Notes: generated by a model from the letters alone, not told the origin. Positions 8,789 to 18,674 are shown, counted from the stretch's first letter. The stretch: 64,000 nt of DNA from Gammaproteobacteria bacterium (GCA_029882395.1 JAOUKT010000001.1:99158-163157); one strand, 5' to 3'. Made by a program: numbers and translations.

Positions 8789-9049
8789 ATGAAAATACAG
8801 GTTTATATGACAGCCATCTGCCCCCGCTGCCTTTATATCTCAAGGGTACTCAAAGAACTCAACCAGACTCACCCTGAGCTCGATATTGAATATATCGAAA
8901 TGCTGACCGATTTCAAACGCTTTTCAAAAGCCGGTATCAAGATATTCCCGGCCATTGTCATCGGTAATGATATGCGAGCCTGGATCATGCCTAAGAAAAG
9001 CGAGATTGTTGAGTTTGTCGAGCAATCTATCGCCACCGTTGCAGACTGA
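8789..9049 (+). CDS. Glutaredoxin/thioredoxin-fold small redox protein
   Basis: An 86-residue thioredoxin-fold protein. The N-terminal strand MKIQVYMTAICPRC leads to a CPRC active site at about residues 11-14. A conserved hydrophobic strand follows, then the family cis-proline segment KIFPAIVIG and a terminal helix. The size and CPxC motif fit the small glutaredoxin-like or thioredoxin_3-type proteins, but substrates are unknown. AAAGGGAC lies just upstream of the ATG at 8789, which is better than an in-frame ATG at 8717. Confidence 0.72.
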   Translation: MKIQVYMTAICPRCLYISRVLKELNQTHPELDIEYIEMLTDFKRFSKAGIKIFPAIVIGNDMRAWIMPKKSEIVEFVEQSIATVAD

Positions 9050-9198
9050 GAGCATCAGTCCCGAGACCTTTAACCACAACAATTTTTCTGTTTTGTGCTG
9101 ACTCGCGTTTTATCTGCACCATGCAAACCGGTACAGTCAAAAAACGGTGGTCACTGAGGCGCAGATGGTCAGCAACAGACAGATTTTATTAGCCCGGT

Positions 9199-11487
9199 TT
9201 ATTCGTCATTCACTTTCAGATCTTTAGTTGAAATATTATGCAGGTGCAGGTCACGTTGCGGGAACGGGATCTCGATATTGTTTTCTCTGAATGCTTTTTC
9301 GATTGCAAAATTCAGATCACTAATCACTGAAACGCGTTGATCAATATTCACAATATGGCAGCGTAACTCAAAGTCCAGTGAGCTTTCACCAAATGCCAGG
9401 AAATAGACCTGAATCTCGCGACTCTGGTCATCTTTTATCACTTCTGCATGCGAAGCCGCGAGCGCCAGCAGCAAGCTTTTTACTTTCTCTGTATCCGTAC
9501 CGTATGCCACTCCCACCGGTACTTTTATCCTTCCCCTGGTATCCCGCAGCATCCAGTTAGTCACCTGACCTGAAATCAGTTCCGAATTCGGCACAATGAC
9601 ATCTGCTCTGTCGAAGGTCTGAATCTGTGTCGAGCGAATGCGAATTTTTCTGACATAACCTTCAGTAGCGCCAACCTCAATCCAGTCACCTGTTTTAACA
9701 GGACGTTCAAGTAAAAGAATAATACCCGAGACAAAATTATTTACGATATTCTGCAGGCCAAAACCAATACCAAGCGACAGCGCACCGGCTATAATCGCAA
9801 GGTTAGAAAAATCAAGACCGGCAATACCCAGCGATATAATAGCGGAGAGGATAACACCGGTATAGCCACTGATGGACACTATCGCCTCTCTAGCCCCTCT
9901 TTCGATCTGTGTCTCAGGCAGCCATTTTTTTTCCAGACGGTTCTTAAACCAGCCACTGAAAGATAATAACAAAGCCAGGCTGGCTACCGCGATTATAATG
10001 CGCGAGGGCGTGATTCTTAATGAGCCGATCGTGAAACCATCGATAACATAATGCTGCACTTCATTAATCGCCGTATCTGACAATCCCCAGATACGCAATA
10101 CGGCATAACCGACAACAAACCAGAGACCAATATTGATGATTACCTGCAACCAGAGGATGCCGGGGAAATGTTCCTGCCCATGCAGACCAAATAACTTTCT
10201 GATCGAGCGGTGCCAGGGCTGAGTACCGTGCTTTAGGCCGTAAAACATATCCTTAAACAGTAGCTGCGTCAGGTATAAAAACCCAAGCATGATACTGGTT
10301 CCAAACAGTACCCTCAAAGACTGAACGGAAAGGTTTCTGAAACCGGCAAGCTCGACAGTTAAAATAGCGATCAGCACAATATGTATGGTGAATTTCAACC
10401 AGAACATATGCTGGAATCGCGGTAAGCCACCCAGCAATCTGATCAGCCATAAAATACCGGCAATAAAGAAAACGGCATAAACTTCGCGGCCAAATAACAA
10501 GACATTTTCCGGCAGACTTTTTGCGATAATAGTGGCAAAAAACAGGTAACCGATAAAAATCAGCGTTAACAATACTTTAAGATTAACAGCCAGTGACTGC
10601 ATCAGTTTTTTCGGCATTTTGAAAATATGGCTGGCAGGTTTGCAGGGGGCAAATAACACATGAATAACACATAACAAAATAAAATATACCGGCAAACCAT
10701 AAGCCAGCATGCTAACAAACGGAATAGTGCTTGCTTTATGCGTTACCGTATAGGCAAAAAATGAAGCCATGACGCTGATTAATATATGCGGCAGAAAATG
10801 CGCCAGGGTCGACATCAACGCGCGATTGAAATATTCAGAAAAACTCTTAATGTAGGTCACACGCTGCAGGTCAGTTAATATGTTTTTTCTGATCGAGCTG
10901 GCGAACCAGTATATGGCAGCGGCAAAGAGCAGAAAAAATAGCGCGTTAGTTAGCGAAAAAAGAGACAGCCCGCTGTTGGTAACAACAAATTCACGACTGG
11001 CTTTAAACCAGACCGCTGGCTGGTCAATATTTTTTTCCAGAATATCAACAACAGTCATTCCCCTGGCAAATAACCTGGCCGCGGTTATTTTTTTATATTC
11101 CAGATTGACAGTATTTAACAGTTCTTCACTCTGCAATAACAGCAGACGACATTTGGACAGTTGTTTCTCAAGGTCTGAGTGTTCTTTTTTTAACTCGTTC
11201 CTTTTACGCGACACATCACCAGGCTCGCCTTTAACAACCTCACCCAGAGACTCCATATCCTGTTTCAGTTTAGTGATCTGCTGCGTTTTCTCCTCGATGC
11301 AGCCCTGCGCCTGTTGTTTAGCCTCTGATAATATAACCGTCCATTTTTTGAATAGCTTTTCATTAAGCCCTGTTTTATTAAGCTGCTTTTCCAGTTTCAG
11401 TACAGCCTTACCCGTATCATTGATACTGGTTTCGCACAGTGCCGGAACTGAAACCGTCAACAGCAGCAATATAATGAATAAACGCAT
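9199..11487 (-). CDS. MscS-family mechanosensitive channel with long N-terminal domain
   Basis: A 762-residue protein. A signal-like segment (MRLFIILLLLTVSVPALC) is followed by a periplasmic coiled coil (about 25-150), roughly eight membrane helices, and a C-terminal MscS domain. The pore helix is near SLGIAGLDFSNLAIIAGALSLGIGFGLQNIVNNFVSG (Gly/Ala-rich), followed by the beta domain RPVKTGDWIEVGATEGYVRKIRIRSTQIQTFDRADVIVPNSELIS. The family opens under membrane tension to release solutes on osmotic downshock. It is larger than MscS and smaller than MscK. The ATG at 11487 has AAGG upstream. Last gene of the lipid-related same-strand run. Confidence 0.9.
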   Translation of the reverse strand: MRLFIILLLLTVSVPALCETSINDTGKAVLKLEKQLNKTGLNEKLFKKWTVILSEAKQQAQGCIEEKTQQITKLKQDMESLGEVVKGEPGDVSRKRNELKKEHSDLEKQLSKCRLLLLQSEELLNTVNLEYKKITAARLFARGMTVVDILEKNIDQPAVWFKASREFVVTNSGLSLFSLTNALFFLLFAAAIYWFASSIRKNILTDLQRVTYIKSFSEYFNRALMSTLAHFLPHILISVMASFFAYTVTHKASTIPFVSMLAYGLPVYFILLCVIHVLFAPCKPASHIFKMPKKLMQSLAVNLKVLLTLIFIGYLFFATIIAKSLPENVLLFGREVYAVFFIAGILWLIRLLGGLPRFQHMFWLKFTIHIVLIAILTVELAGFRNLSVQSLRVLFGTSIMLGFLYLTQLLFKDMFYGLKHGTQPWHRSIRKLFGLHGQEHFPGILWLQVIINIGLWFVVGYAVLRIWGLSDTAINEVQHYVIDGFTIGSLRITPSRIIIAVASLALLLSFSGWFKNRLEKKWLPETQIERGAREAIVSISGYTGVILSAIISLGIAGLDFSNLAIIAGALSLGIGFGLQNIVNNFVSGIILLLERPVKTGDWIEVGATEGYVRKIRIRSTQIQTFDRADVIVPNSELISGQVTNWMLRDTRGRIKVPVGVAYGTDTEKVKSLLLALAASHAEVIKDDQSREIQVYFLAFGESSLDFELRCHIVNIDQRVSVISDLNFAIEKAFRENNIEIPFPQRDLHLHNISTKDLKVNDE

Positions 11488-11549
11488 AGATAACCTTATC
11501 AGTAGGAAATGTGTCAAAAGCCTGAAACGAAAAGGCCTCGTCTTTTTAT

Positions 11550-12116
11550 TTAATATTTAAGCGCATGCCAGAATGATCTGACATCTGCACGTTCGTGTTT
11601 CATGATGACCGTAATCAGTATCTCTTCCATTGCCGCTATCACCGAGACAAAGGCAGCCAGATATAAGGGCCACCGCGCCCAGCCCATAAAAACAATGATA
11701 TATGAAACCACGGTAATAAATACCGCTATTTTTACAGACCAGGTATGGTAACTGGTCAGTCTGTGGAATTTTATCAGGCCGAATAATACCGGTGTTGCAA
11801 AACTCAGGATAATCGCCACTACGTAGACAAGTTCCTGTTTAATAATTTCCGGCCATAACCACCAGGCAGCAATCGCCAGCGTGGTATATATGACAAAGTC
11901 CCCCCAGCTGTCCAGATGTGATCCCAGTTCAGTGATCATGTTTAAACGTCGTGCCAGATAACCATCCAGCACGTCCGTGAACAAAGTAAATAACAAGACG
12001 ATAAAATAGGTTGTGACGTATTGGTGATGGGCTAACAGCAGTAACAGCGGCGCCATCAAGACCCGGATTATACTGATGATATTGGGTGGGTTTAAGAAAT
12101 CTTGTTTTTCAATCAT
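11550..12116 (-). CDS. CDP-alcohol phosphatidyltransferase
   Basis: A 188-residue membrane enzyme with the complete CDP-alcohol phosphotransferase motif D-x2-D-G-x2-A-R-x8-G-x3-D-x3-D: TDVLDGYLARR near residues 47-57, then GSHLDSWGD. The N-terminus FLNPPNIISIIRVLMAPL is typical of PgsA and cardiolipin-synthase-type members. The family moves a phosphatidyl group from a CDP-lipid to an alcohol or alcohol phosphate. The acceptor cannot be read from sequence. It starts 41 bp after a CarS-like CTP-transferase that could supply its CDP-activated donor. Five to six membrane helices. Confidence 0.9.
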   Translation of the reverse strand: MIEKQDFLNPPNIISIIRVLMAPLLLLLAHHQYVTTYFIVLLFTLFTDVLDGYLARRLNMITELGSHLDSWGDFVIYTTLAIAAWWLWPEIIKQELVYVVAIILSFATPVLFGLIKFHRLTSYHTWSVKIAVFITVVSYIIVFMGWARWPLYLAAFVSVIAAMEEILITVIMKHERADVRSFWHALKY

Positions 12117-12157
12117 GCCAGGGCACCTCTTAACCAGCCTGTGATGAAGCTGGCTGA

Positions 12158-12637
12158 CTAATATGGTTTTTTTCTAACGCCAAACCTGAACAACACAATT
12201 GACAAAGCCATTTCTATGATAATAAATATTACTATTATTCCAATGACTTGTATCAATTCCAGGTCATAAACAAGCATACAAAACATTGCCGGCAAGAGCG
12301 ACTCAGGCACCTGGTCGAGCAATAAAAATTGTGAACTTGATGGCTTTTTTAAACGCCGTTTAATAAAACTCGAGAGCAGATCACCGGCCATGGATAACGC
12401 AGCAATCATCAGGCCAAAATAAACAGAATAACCCAAGAACAAAGACAACACCGATGTCATCACTAGCGATGCAAAAAGTCCGCGCCAGGTTTTTGTTTCT
12501 CCAAAAAGATACTGCTGATCCCTTAACCTGTAATACAGATCAACAGGCAATGACTGACGATGAGAAAACAGATAACTCGCAAAAACAGGCGCACCATTTG
12601 CGACCAGAATTAATATAAGACTATTTAATGTATCCAT
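12158..12637 (-). CDS. CDP-archaeol synthase-like (CarS/DUF46) CTP-transferase
   Basis: A 159-residue membrane protein matching the CarS/DUF46 plan. It has an N-terminal ANGAPVFASYLF, the FGETKTWRGLFAS segment near residue 45, AGDLLSSFIKRRLKKPS near 83-99 and LLDQVPESLLP near 106. In archaea CarS activates an ether lipid with CTP. Bacterial homologues are CdsA-superfamily CTP-transferases of poorly known substrate. It lies between ybbP and the CDP-alcohol phosphatidyltransferase on the same strand (gaps of 73 and 41 bp), which suggests a two-step headgroup-transfer module. The substrate lipid is inference. Confidence 0.78.
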   Translation of the reverse strand: MDTLNSLILILVANGAPVFASYLFSHRQSLPVDLYYRLRDQQYLFGETKTWRGLFASLVMTSVLSLFLGYSVYFGLMIAALSMAGDLLSSFIKRRLKKPSSSQFLLLDQVPESLLPAMFCMLVYDLELIQVIGIIVIFIIIEMALSIVLFRFGVRKKPY

Positions 12638-12710
12638 TCTCTGTTTGACACCTGTGGTTGCATAACAGACCGGGGCTGTCCCGCCGGTTTTTTCCTTTTC
12701 CTGGACCTGT

Positions 12711-15200
12711 CTAGTACCTCAGCGACTTCACAGGCGACTGTTGGGTGATGTTTTTCATGTATAAACGGCTGATCATCAGAATCAAGAACATGGATATTAG
12801 CGGGCCCGTTAGCCATAAGCCGGTATGTAACTCAAACTCCAAAGCAAACACATTGTTATACAGCAGGTAAGCAATGATCTCGGTACCGGATATAGCAAGC
12901 AAGCCAGAGAACAGCCCGAGTAAACTAAACTCGGATAAATGACTTCGCCTGAGGAAAGATTTCTTCGCCCCCAGAGTCCTCATAATAACAGCCGAATGCA
13001 GTCGTTCATCCATGCTCGATTGCATGGCAGCGACCAGCACCATCATGCCGGCCATCAATACGAAGAGCATGACATATTCGACGGCCCGGGTTACCTGCTG
13101 CATTATTTGTTTAACCTGCTGCATGATGGCATCGATTTCAAGCACGGTCAGAGTCGGAAACTGAGCAATCAGCTGGTTTAATATCTTTTTTTGTGCCGGC
13201 TCAATATAAAAACTACTGATATAACTGACAGGGAAACCGTCTAACGCTGATGGCGGAAATATCACATAAAAATTAGGCTGGAATGAATCCCACTGCACCG
13301 AACGAATGCTCTGAATACTGGCAACGATGCGCTGATCCGCCACTTTAAACGTGAGACTGTCGCCAATGCCAACCTGGAGCCGGCTGGCCAGTCCTTTTTC
13401 AATCGAAATAACCGCCTTGCCGGCCTGCTGCTGTTGCCACCACTGCCCGGAAATCAGCTTATTGTTCGTTTGCAACTGCGATGTCCATGACAGGTTAAGC
13501 TCCCTTTTTAATGACTCATCACGTTTTGTTTTATCATCGACTACTGCCATCACATCTATGCCGTTGATTTCTGTAATGCGGCCCCTGACCATGGGATAGA
13601 GGCCCTCATTATCAAGCAAATGCTGACTGAAAAACTGTTGCACGGCCTGCACTTCATCAGACTGTATATTAATCACAAAATGGTTAGGCGCTTTATCCGG
13701 AAGCTGGCCCTGCCAGCGGCTGATCAAATCAGTTCTTAATAAATAAATTGTCATCAGAATCATTAACGACAGACCAAAGGCCAGCATCTGCAGCTGGTTT
13801 TCTTTCCGGTGTCTTATAATTTGCTGTAAGCCTGTCTTCCAGGGACCAGACAGCAAACCGACACTTGCTCGACTAAAAAAGATCAGTATAAATGAAATCA
13901 CGAATAAAATGCCGACACTAACAATAACGCCCAGCACTACTAATACTGTCAGTGTTAGCTGCCCCGACTGCCACCACATCAACAAAATGATACTGCTAAC
14001 GGCCAGACCATAAACCAACAGCGAGCTGACCGGCAATGGCGTTATGTCCTGTCGCAACACCCTCAGCGGCGGCACTGATTTGAGCCGTAATAAAGCCGGC
14101 AAACTAAAGCCTGTCAGCGTCACGAAACCTGAAACAAAACCGGTCAATAGCGGGTATATGCCCGCTGACGGCAGGCCCGGGCCAAGAAAGTCTTTGAGTA
14201 TGAGTAACAAACCTTCTTGTGCCAGATAACCAATAAAGCAACCCAGCAGGCTGCCGATTGCAGCCAGAATTATTAATTGCAGGCTAAATATCTGAATGAT
14301 ACTCTTTTGTGACGCACCCATACAGCGCATTAACGCCGACTGATCGAAATGCCGCTGGCCGTATCGGTTAGCGGTCATCGCAATCGCAATGCCCGACAAC
14401 ATCACGCTCAGCATCGATGCGAGCGACAGATACTGTTCGGCTTTATCCATCGCTGAGTTAACCGCTGCCGAGCCTTCGGTACCACCAACCAGTTTCTGGC
14501 TGCTGGAGAGTTCAGGGCTTAGCCATTTCTCAAACGTCTTGCGGTGGCTCAACTGACCGGCAAAACCGGCGAGGTAAGTGACCCGGCTACCCGGCTGAAT
14601 AATGCCGGTTTTTTCAACATCCTGAATATTCATCAGCAAACGAGGCGCAATCACCATAAAGCTGCTGGCCTGACCCGGGTCGTATTTTAAAACCGCGCCT
14701 ACTTTTAGCTGTGTTTCACCGAGCTCAATACTATCGCCTAACGACAAGTCCAGCAAACTAAACAAACGAGGTGCCAGCCACACTTCACCTGCAGCCGGGC
14801 CATAGCCAACCGCATGTTCCTCGCCGTACAGTACTGTGGATATTTTAATCTGACTTAATAATGGATAGTGTTGATCCACCGCTTTAATATGCGTTAGCTG
14901 AAACTCATCATTGGCGACAATAACACTTGAAAAGCTGATGCCAGTCGTCACCGATAAGCCGGCCCGTTTTGCTCTGTTGATAATGTCGGTATTAATTTCA
15001 ACGGGGCTTTGCAGTAGCAGATCAGCTCCCAAGAACTGCCCGGCCTGGTCTGTCATCGCCCGATCAATGCGCTGGGTAAAGATACCTATCGATGTCATAC
15101 TGGCAACAGCTATTAATAACGCCATCACTAATATTTTCAGCTCACCGGCATGCCAGTCTCTTAACAACAATCGCCAGGCTAATAAAAAGTGGCTATGCAT
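12711..15200 (-). CDS. ybbP: FtsX-like ABC transporter permease (YbbP-type)
   Basis: An 829-residue permease of the MacB/FtsX class with about ten membrane helices: an N-terminal helix (ILVMALLIAVASMTSIGIF), a large periplasmic domain, a helix cluster mid-protein, a second periplasmic domain and three C-terminal helices ending MISRLYMKNI. It pairs with the YbbA ATPase, whose stop overlaps this start by 8 nt, and with divergent tesA, the same set as in E. coli. Such transporters use ATP to drive mechanical work or lipid extraction rather than classic solute transport. The start at 15200 ([16 protein letters not shown]) matches the family; an ATG 15 nt upstream is possible. Confidence 0.88.
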   Translation of the reverse strand: MHSHFLLAWRLLLRDWHAGELKILVMALLIAVASMTSIGIFTQRIDRAMTDQAGQFLGADLLLQSPVEINTDIINRAKRAGLSVTTGISFSSVIVANDEFQLTHIKAVDQHYPLLSQIKISTVLYGEEHAVGYGPAAGEVWLAPRLFSLLDLSLGDSIELGETQLKVGAVLKYDPGQASSFMVIAPRLLMNIQDVEKTGIIQPGSRVTYLAGFAGQLSHRKTFEKWLSPELSSSQKLVGGTEGSAAVNSAMDKAEQYLSLASMLSVMLSGIAIAMTANRYGQRHFDQSALMRCMGASQKSIIQIFSLQLIILAAIGSLLGCFIGYLAQEGLLLILKDFLGPGLPSAGIYPLLTGFVSGFVTLTGFSLPALLRLKSVPPLRVLRQDITPLPVSSLLVYGLAVSSIILLMWWQSGQLTLTVLVVLGVIVSVGILFVISFILIFFSRASVGLLSGPWKTGLQQIIRHRKENQLQMLAFGLSLMILMTIYLLRTDLISRWQGQLPDKAPNHFVINIQSDEVQAVQQFFSQHLLDNEGLYPMVRGRITEINGIDVMAVVDDKTKRDESLKRELNLSWTSQLQTNNKLISGQWWQQQQAGKAVISIEKGLASRLQVGIGDSLTFKVADQRIVASIQSIRSVQWDSFQPNFYVIFPPSALDGFPVSYISSFYIEPAQKKILNQLIAQFPTLTVLEIDAIMQQVKQIMQQVTRAVEYVMLFVLMAGMMVLVAAMQSSMDERLHSAVIMRTLGAKKSFLRRSHLSEFSLLGLFSGLLAISGTEIIAYLLYNNVFALEFELHTGLWLTGPLISMFLILMISRLYMKNITQQSPVKSLRY

Positions 15201-15909
15201 GATGCAATCTGCCATTTTCCAGACTTACACAGCGACCACATTTTCTTGCCAGCATTTCATCATGGGTGACGATCACCAGTGTGGTGTTTTTCTCATGATT
15301 CATTTCAAATAAAAGATCGATAATATGCTGGCTGGTGGCATTATCAAGATTGCCTGTCGGCTCATCAGCAAACAATATCTCCGGTTGCGTTACAAATGCC
15401 CGCGCAATCGCAACACGCTGTTGTTCACCACCAGAAAGCTGCTTCGGATAATGTTCTAATCGCTGCGACAAGCCAACCCGGCTGAGTAAATTAAGGGCCT
15501 CAGTTCTGGCCGCTTTATTTGACTGCAGCTCTAATGGCAGCATCACATTTTCCAGTGCCGTTAAGCTTGGTAATAACTGGAACGACTGAAAGACAAAACC
15601 CACCTTTTCACCACGCAAAGCAGCCCGTCCATCCTCATCCAGCGTGTTTATATTTTTGCCGGCCAGATAGACCGTGCCACTGCTGGCCTGATCAAGCCCA
15701 GCCAGCAAACCCAGCAAGGTAGACTTACCTGAACCGGATGCGCCAATGATGGCAATTGTCTCAGCAGGCTTGATTTCAAGATTAACAGCCGTCAGGATAT
15801 CCAGCATATCACCAGACGGGTTAGCCAGTGCCGGCACCTGTTTGCTTAACATATTTGCATAGATCGCTAAATCAGAAGGGTTTTGTATGTTTCGCTCGTC
15901 AGTATTCAT
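15193..15909 (-). CDS. ybbA: ABC transporter ATPase (YbbA-type)
   Basis: A 238-residue LolD/MacB-type ATPase. Walker A is [11 protein letters not shown], the Q-loop is in [10 protein letters not shown], the signature is [15 protein letters not shown], Walker B is [12 protein letters not shown] and the switch histidine is in VIVTHDE. It drives the YbbP permease. The start is uncertain. ATG 15909 gives [21 protein letters not shown], which aligns with YbbA but overlaps the first 23 bp of divergent tesA. ATG 15852 would avoid the overlap but cuts into the conserved strand. Neither has a clear ribosome-binding site. Longer open sequence to 16044 runs inside tesA and is rejected. Confidence 0.9.
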   Translation of the reverse strand: MNTDERNIQNPSDLAIYANMLSKQVPALANPSGDMLDILTAVNLEIKPAETIAIIGASGSGKSTLLGLLAGLDQASSGTVYLAGKNINTLDEDGRAALRGEKVGFVFQSFQLLPSLTALENVMLPLELQSNKAARTEALNLLSRVGLSQRLEHYPKQLSGGEQQRVAIARAFVTQPEILFADEPTGNLDNATSQHIIDLLFEMNHEKNTTLVIVTHDEMLARKCGRCVSLENGRLHHA

Positions 15910-16501
15910 TATATTTTTATTTATTAGTCCATCGATAGCGGCTGCAAAAAGCCCAGCCGGCTCAATTTTGGTGATTGGTGACAGTATCAGTGCCGCATAT
16001 GGCATCAAGCCTGAAGCCGGCTGGGTCAGTCTGCTCGCTAACAAAGTAACACAACAGAAAAAGCCCTATCAAGTGATAAATGCCAGCATTAGCGGTGATA
16101 CCACCATTAATGGAGTGAATCGCATCGAAGCTTTGCTAACAAAATACCAACCCGCTATTGTCATCATTGAACTCGGCGGTAATGATGGCCTGCGCGGTCT
16201 GCCGCTGAAAGTCATGAAAAAAAACTTAAAAAAGATGATAGTCCTGTGCCAGCAATACAAAGCAGAGGTACTGTTAGCCGGCATGAAAATCCCGCCTAAT
16301 TATGGCAAGCGATACAGCGAAGGCTTTTATGACATTTATCAGAGTTTAGCCAGAGAATATACGATCAGGCTGGTGCCTTTTTTACTCGATGGTATCGGCG
16401 ACAAGCGTGCATTAATGCAAGCCGACGGTATTCACCCGAGCGAAGCGGCTCAGCCGGCTATCATGCAAACCGTCTGGAAACAACTCGAAACAATGCTTTA
16501 G
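15887..16501 (+). CDS. tesA: Multifunctional acyl-CoA thioesterase I / lysophospholipase L1 (TesA)
   Basis: A 204-residue SGNH/GDSL hydrolase. A signal peptide occupies residues 1-21 ([14 protein letters not shown]), followed by block I VIGDSISAAYG (catalytic Ser), block II with Gly in NASISGDTTINGV, block III ELGGNDGLRG (Asn) and block V ADGIHPSEAA (Asp and His). In E. coli TesA is periplasmic and hydrolyses acyl thioesters and lysophospholipids. GAAGGG lies 9 bp before the ATG at 15887. Divergent from ybbA-ybbP, as in E. coli, consistent with a joint role in handling lipids or hydrophobic esters. Confidence 0.93.
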   Translation: MFRSSVFIIFLFISPSIAAAKSPAGSILVIGDSISAAYGIKPEAGWVSLLANKVTQQKKPYQVINASISGDTTINGVNRIEALLTKYQPAIVIIELGGNDGLRGLPLKVMKKNLKKMIVLCQQYKAEVLLAGMKIPPNYGKRYSEGFYDIYQSLAREYTIRLVPFLLDGIGDKRALMQADGIHPSEAAQPAIMQTVWKQLETML

Positions 16502-16560
16502 ACCTTGGATTATATCAGTGACTTAATGACCGCCTAACCGCCTTTGGCAGAAGCCGGCAT

Positions 16561-16821
16561 TTATCCGTGCTCGTTTCTGTACTTGAAAACCATCAAAATA
16601 AGCGTGATCACAATGATCAGAAACGCACAGACCAGCAGCGGCATGTTTTTCGTTAATTGTGCATGAGCAAACCAAAAACCATTGCCTAATAGTGACAGTA
16701 TTAACATCCACATTGAAATGTCATGCGTCATTTTTGTTTTAATGGCTTTAATCAGCTGCGGCAAAAAAATAACCGTGGTAAAGATAGAAGCCATCCAGCC
16801 AAACAGTTCTGCCAGATCCAT
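16561..16821 (-). CDS. SemiSWEET-type PQ-loop transporter
   Basis: An 86-residue protein with three membrane helices and a PQ-loop motif in helix 1 (FLPQLIKAIKTK). The length and the WMASIFTTVIFLPQLIKAIKTKMTHDIS arrangement fit bacterial SemiSWEET proteins, which work as dimers and move sugars down their gradient. The paired conserved Asn/Trp residues of helix 3 (NGFWFAHA) are present. It follows trhO on the same strand with a 12-bp gap and is likely cotranscribed. The sugar is unknown. Confidence 0.85.
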   Translation of the reverse strand: MDLAELFGWMASIFTTVIFLPQLIKAIKTKMTHDISMWMLILSLLGNGFWFAHAQLTKNMPLLVCAFLIIVITLILMVFKYRNEHG

Positions 16822-16833
16822 TAAAAGTCCGCC

Positions 16834-17823
16834 TTAACGATGTTGTTGTTTATTTCGTTGCTGTTGTTTTTTTTGTTGTTTTTGCAGGCGGTGCTTTTCG
16901 CTGTATTGCTCCACCTCTGAACCAATATGCGACTCACCGCGATTACTTGCCAGCTGCATCTGTTTCTCTCTTTCCATAAAACGCTGTTTTTGCTGTGCCG
17001 ATAATTTATCATAACAATTTTCACAGCAAACCCCCTGTTGATAGTGCAAACTTTTTTTATCCTCAGCCGTAATCGGCAGTCGGCAGCCGTGACACATATC
17101 ATAGCGGCCTTTTTCAAGCTGATGATTAACACTCACACGGTTATCAAATACAAAACACTCGCCCTGCCAGAGCGATTCCTGCTCCGGTACTTCTTCGAGG
17201 TATTTGAGAATGCCACCCTGCAAGTGGTAAACCTCTTCATAACCCAGCTGTTTTAAATAAGCGGTGGACTTTTCGCAGCGAATGCCCCCGGTACAAAACA
17301 TGGCAACTTTTTTCGATGATTTTGCATCATGGTTTTTCTTTATGTAATCGGGAAACTGCCTGAACGATTCTGTCTGAGGATCTATCGCATTTTTAAACGT
17401 GCCAATTTTCGTTTCGTAGCTATTGCGCGTATCGATCAATGTAACTTCAGGGTCTGAAATTAATGCATTCCAGTCCTTAGCAGCAACATAGGTACCGACC
17501 ACCTGATTGGGATCAATGCCCTGCACGCCCATCGTCACAATTTCTTTTTTAAGCTTGACACGGGTCCTGTAAAACGGCATCTCATCGTCATAAGATAATT
17601 TATAGCGCAAAGATGCCAGCCGGGAATCCGATTTAAGCCAGTCCAGCAATTGTTCGACAGCTGTGCCGCTGCCTGCCACCGTGCCGTTGATGCCCTCACT
17701 GGCCAGCAGCAGGCTGCCTTTAACCGCCAGCTCGTGCATTTTATCTAATAGCGGTTGACGCAGCTGTTTATAATTATCGAGAATGACGAAATGATACAAT
17801 GCAGCAACGGTGACTTTTGACAT
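16834..17823 (-). CDS. trhO: tRNA U34 hydroxylase, rhodanese-like (TrhO/YceA)
   Basis: A 329-residue protein. An acylphosphatase-like N-terminal domain ([12 protein letters not shown]...[13 protein letters not shown]) is followed by a rhodanese domain with active-site loop [12 protein letters not shown] near residue 180, and a cysteine-rich C-terminus (CHGCRLP, CCENCYD). TrhO makes 5-hydroxyuridine at tRNA position 34 on the way to 5-(carboxy)methoxyuridine. The basic Gln/Lys-rich tail ([12 protein letters not shown]) is longer than usual. ATG at 17823; upstream of the SemiSWEET gene. Confidence 0.94.
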   Translation of the reverse strand: MSKVTVAALYHFVILDNYKQLRQPLLDKMHELAVKGSLLLASEGINGTVAGSGTAVEQLLDWLKSDSRLASLRYKLSYDDEMPFYRTRVKLKKEIVTMGVQGIDPNQVVGTYVAAKDWNALISDPEVTLIDTRNSYETKIGTFKNAIDPQTESFRQFPDYIKKNHDAKSSKKVAMFCTGGIRCEKSTAYLKQLGYEEVYHLQGGILKYLEEVPEQESLWQGECFVFDNRVSVNHQLEKGRYDMCHGCRLPITAEDKKSLHYQQGVCCENCYDKLSAQQKQRFMEREKQMQLASNRGESHIGSEVEQYSEKHRLQKQQKKQQQRNKQQHR

Positions 17824-17972
17824 GATACGACCTGATTAATATTTACACAGCATTATAACTTATCTGCGAAGTATTTTACTCAATCATTGTCAACAGCCTC
17901 AGATGCCTGATAACATCATCTGATGTTTGATTTATTCTTTATTGCTAACCGGCTGAATCGGGAGTTTTTTTC

Positions 17973-18674
17973 GTGAACAAGAGTTTGATCACCAATGGCC
18001 TTGCTGGCGCTGTTGTTATTATCGGCATCATCTTTCAGCATCCAATAATTCTAAGCATGGGCCTGTTTGCCCTTTCCGGCGCCGTGACTAACTGGCTGGC
18101 AATCCACATGCTGTTTGAAAAAGTACCCGGGCTTTATGGCTCGGGCGTTATACCGGCTCGCTTTGAGGATTTTAAACTGGGCATACGCCACCTGATGATG
18201 AACCAGTTTTTTACTGCCGAAAATATTGATCGTTTTCTAAAGGGCCCTGATGACAAACCCGACCTGCACCTGGCACCGGTTATAGAGAAAGTCGATTTGT
18301 CGCCGTCGTTTGATTCTCTGGTCAAGGTTATTATGGAGTCCTCATTCGGTGGCATGTTAGGCATGCTGGGTGGTGAAGAAGCACTAACCCCCCTGAAAGA
18401 ACCCTTTATCGCCAACATGAAGTCATCGCTGATTGAAATGACACAACAAGAAAGTTTTCAGCAATTATTACGTGAAGAACTGGAACAGCCAGATGTGATG
18501 GCTGAAATACAACAGCAAATTGAAGACATTGTGCAGCAAAGGCTGGATGAATTAACCCCGCAGCTGGTCAAAGAAATCATCCAGGAAATGATTAAAAAAC
18601 ACCTCGGCTGGCTGGTGGTCTGGGGCGGCGTGTTTGGTGCGTTGATTGGATTAGTTTCAGCCACCTTTTTATAA
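17973..18674 (+). CDS. DUF445 family membrane protein
   Basis: A 233-residue protein with a hydrophobic N-terminal hairpin (residues 6-45, ending GAVTNWLAIHMLFEKVPG), the family GxxTNxxAixMLF signature, a central helical acidic region (EDIVQQRLDELTPQLVKEII) and a C-terminal membrane helix (WLVVWGGVFGALIGLVSATF). The family is membrane-associated; some members are linked to cell-envelope functions, but no activity is established. It starts with GTG at 17973 behind GGGAG. DUF3817 follows 36 bp downstream. Confidence 0.82.
   Translation: MNKSLITNGLAGAVVIIGIIFQHPIILSMGLFALSGAVTNWLAIHMLFEKVPGLYGSGVIPARFEDFKLGIRHLMMNQFFTAENIDRFLKGPDDKPDLHLAPVIEKVDLSPSFDSLVKVIMESSFGGMLGMLGGEEALTPLKEPFIANMKSSLIEMTQQESFQQLLREELEQPDVMAEIQQQIEDIVQQRLDELTPQLVKEIIQEMIKKHLGWLVVWGGVFGALIGLVSATFL

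Noticed and set aside
10880..11560. A 226-residue plus-strand frame antisense to the MscS-family gene
   Set aside because: It is fully inside a clear coding gene, rich in Ser and Leu, and has no recognisable domain; it is a shadow frame.
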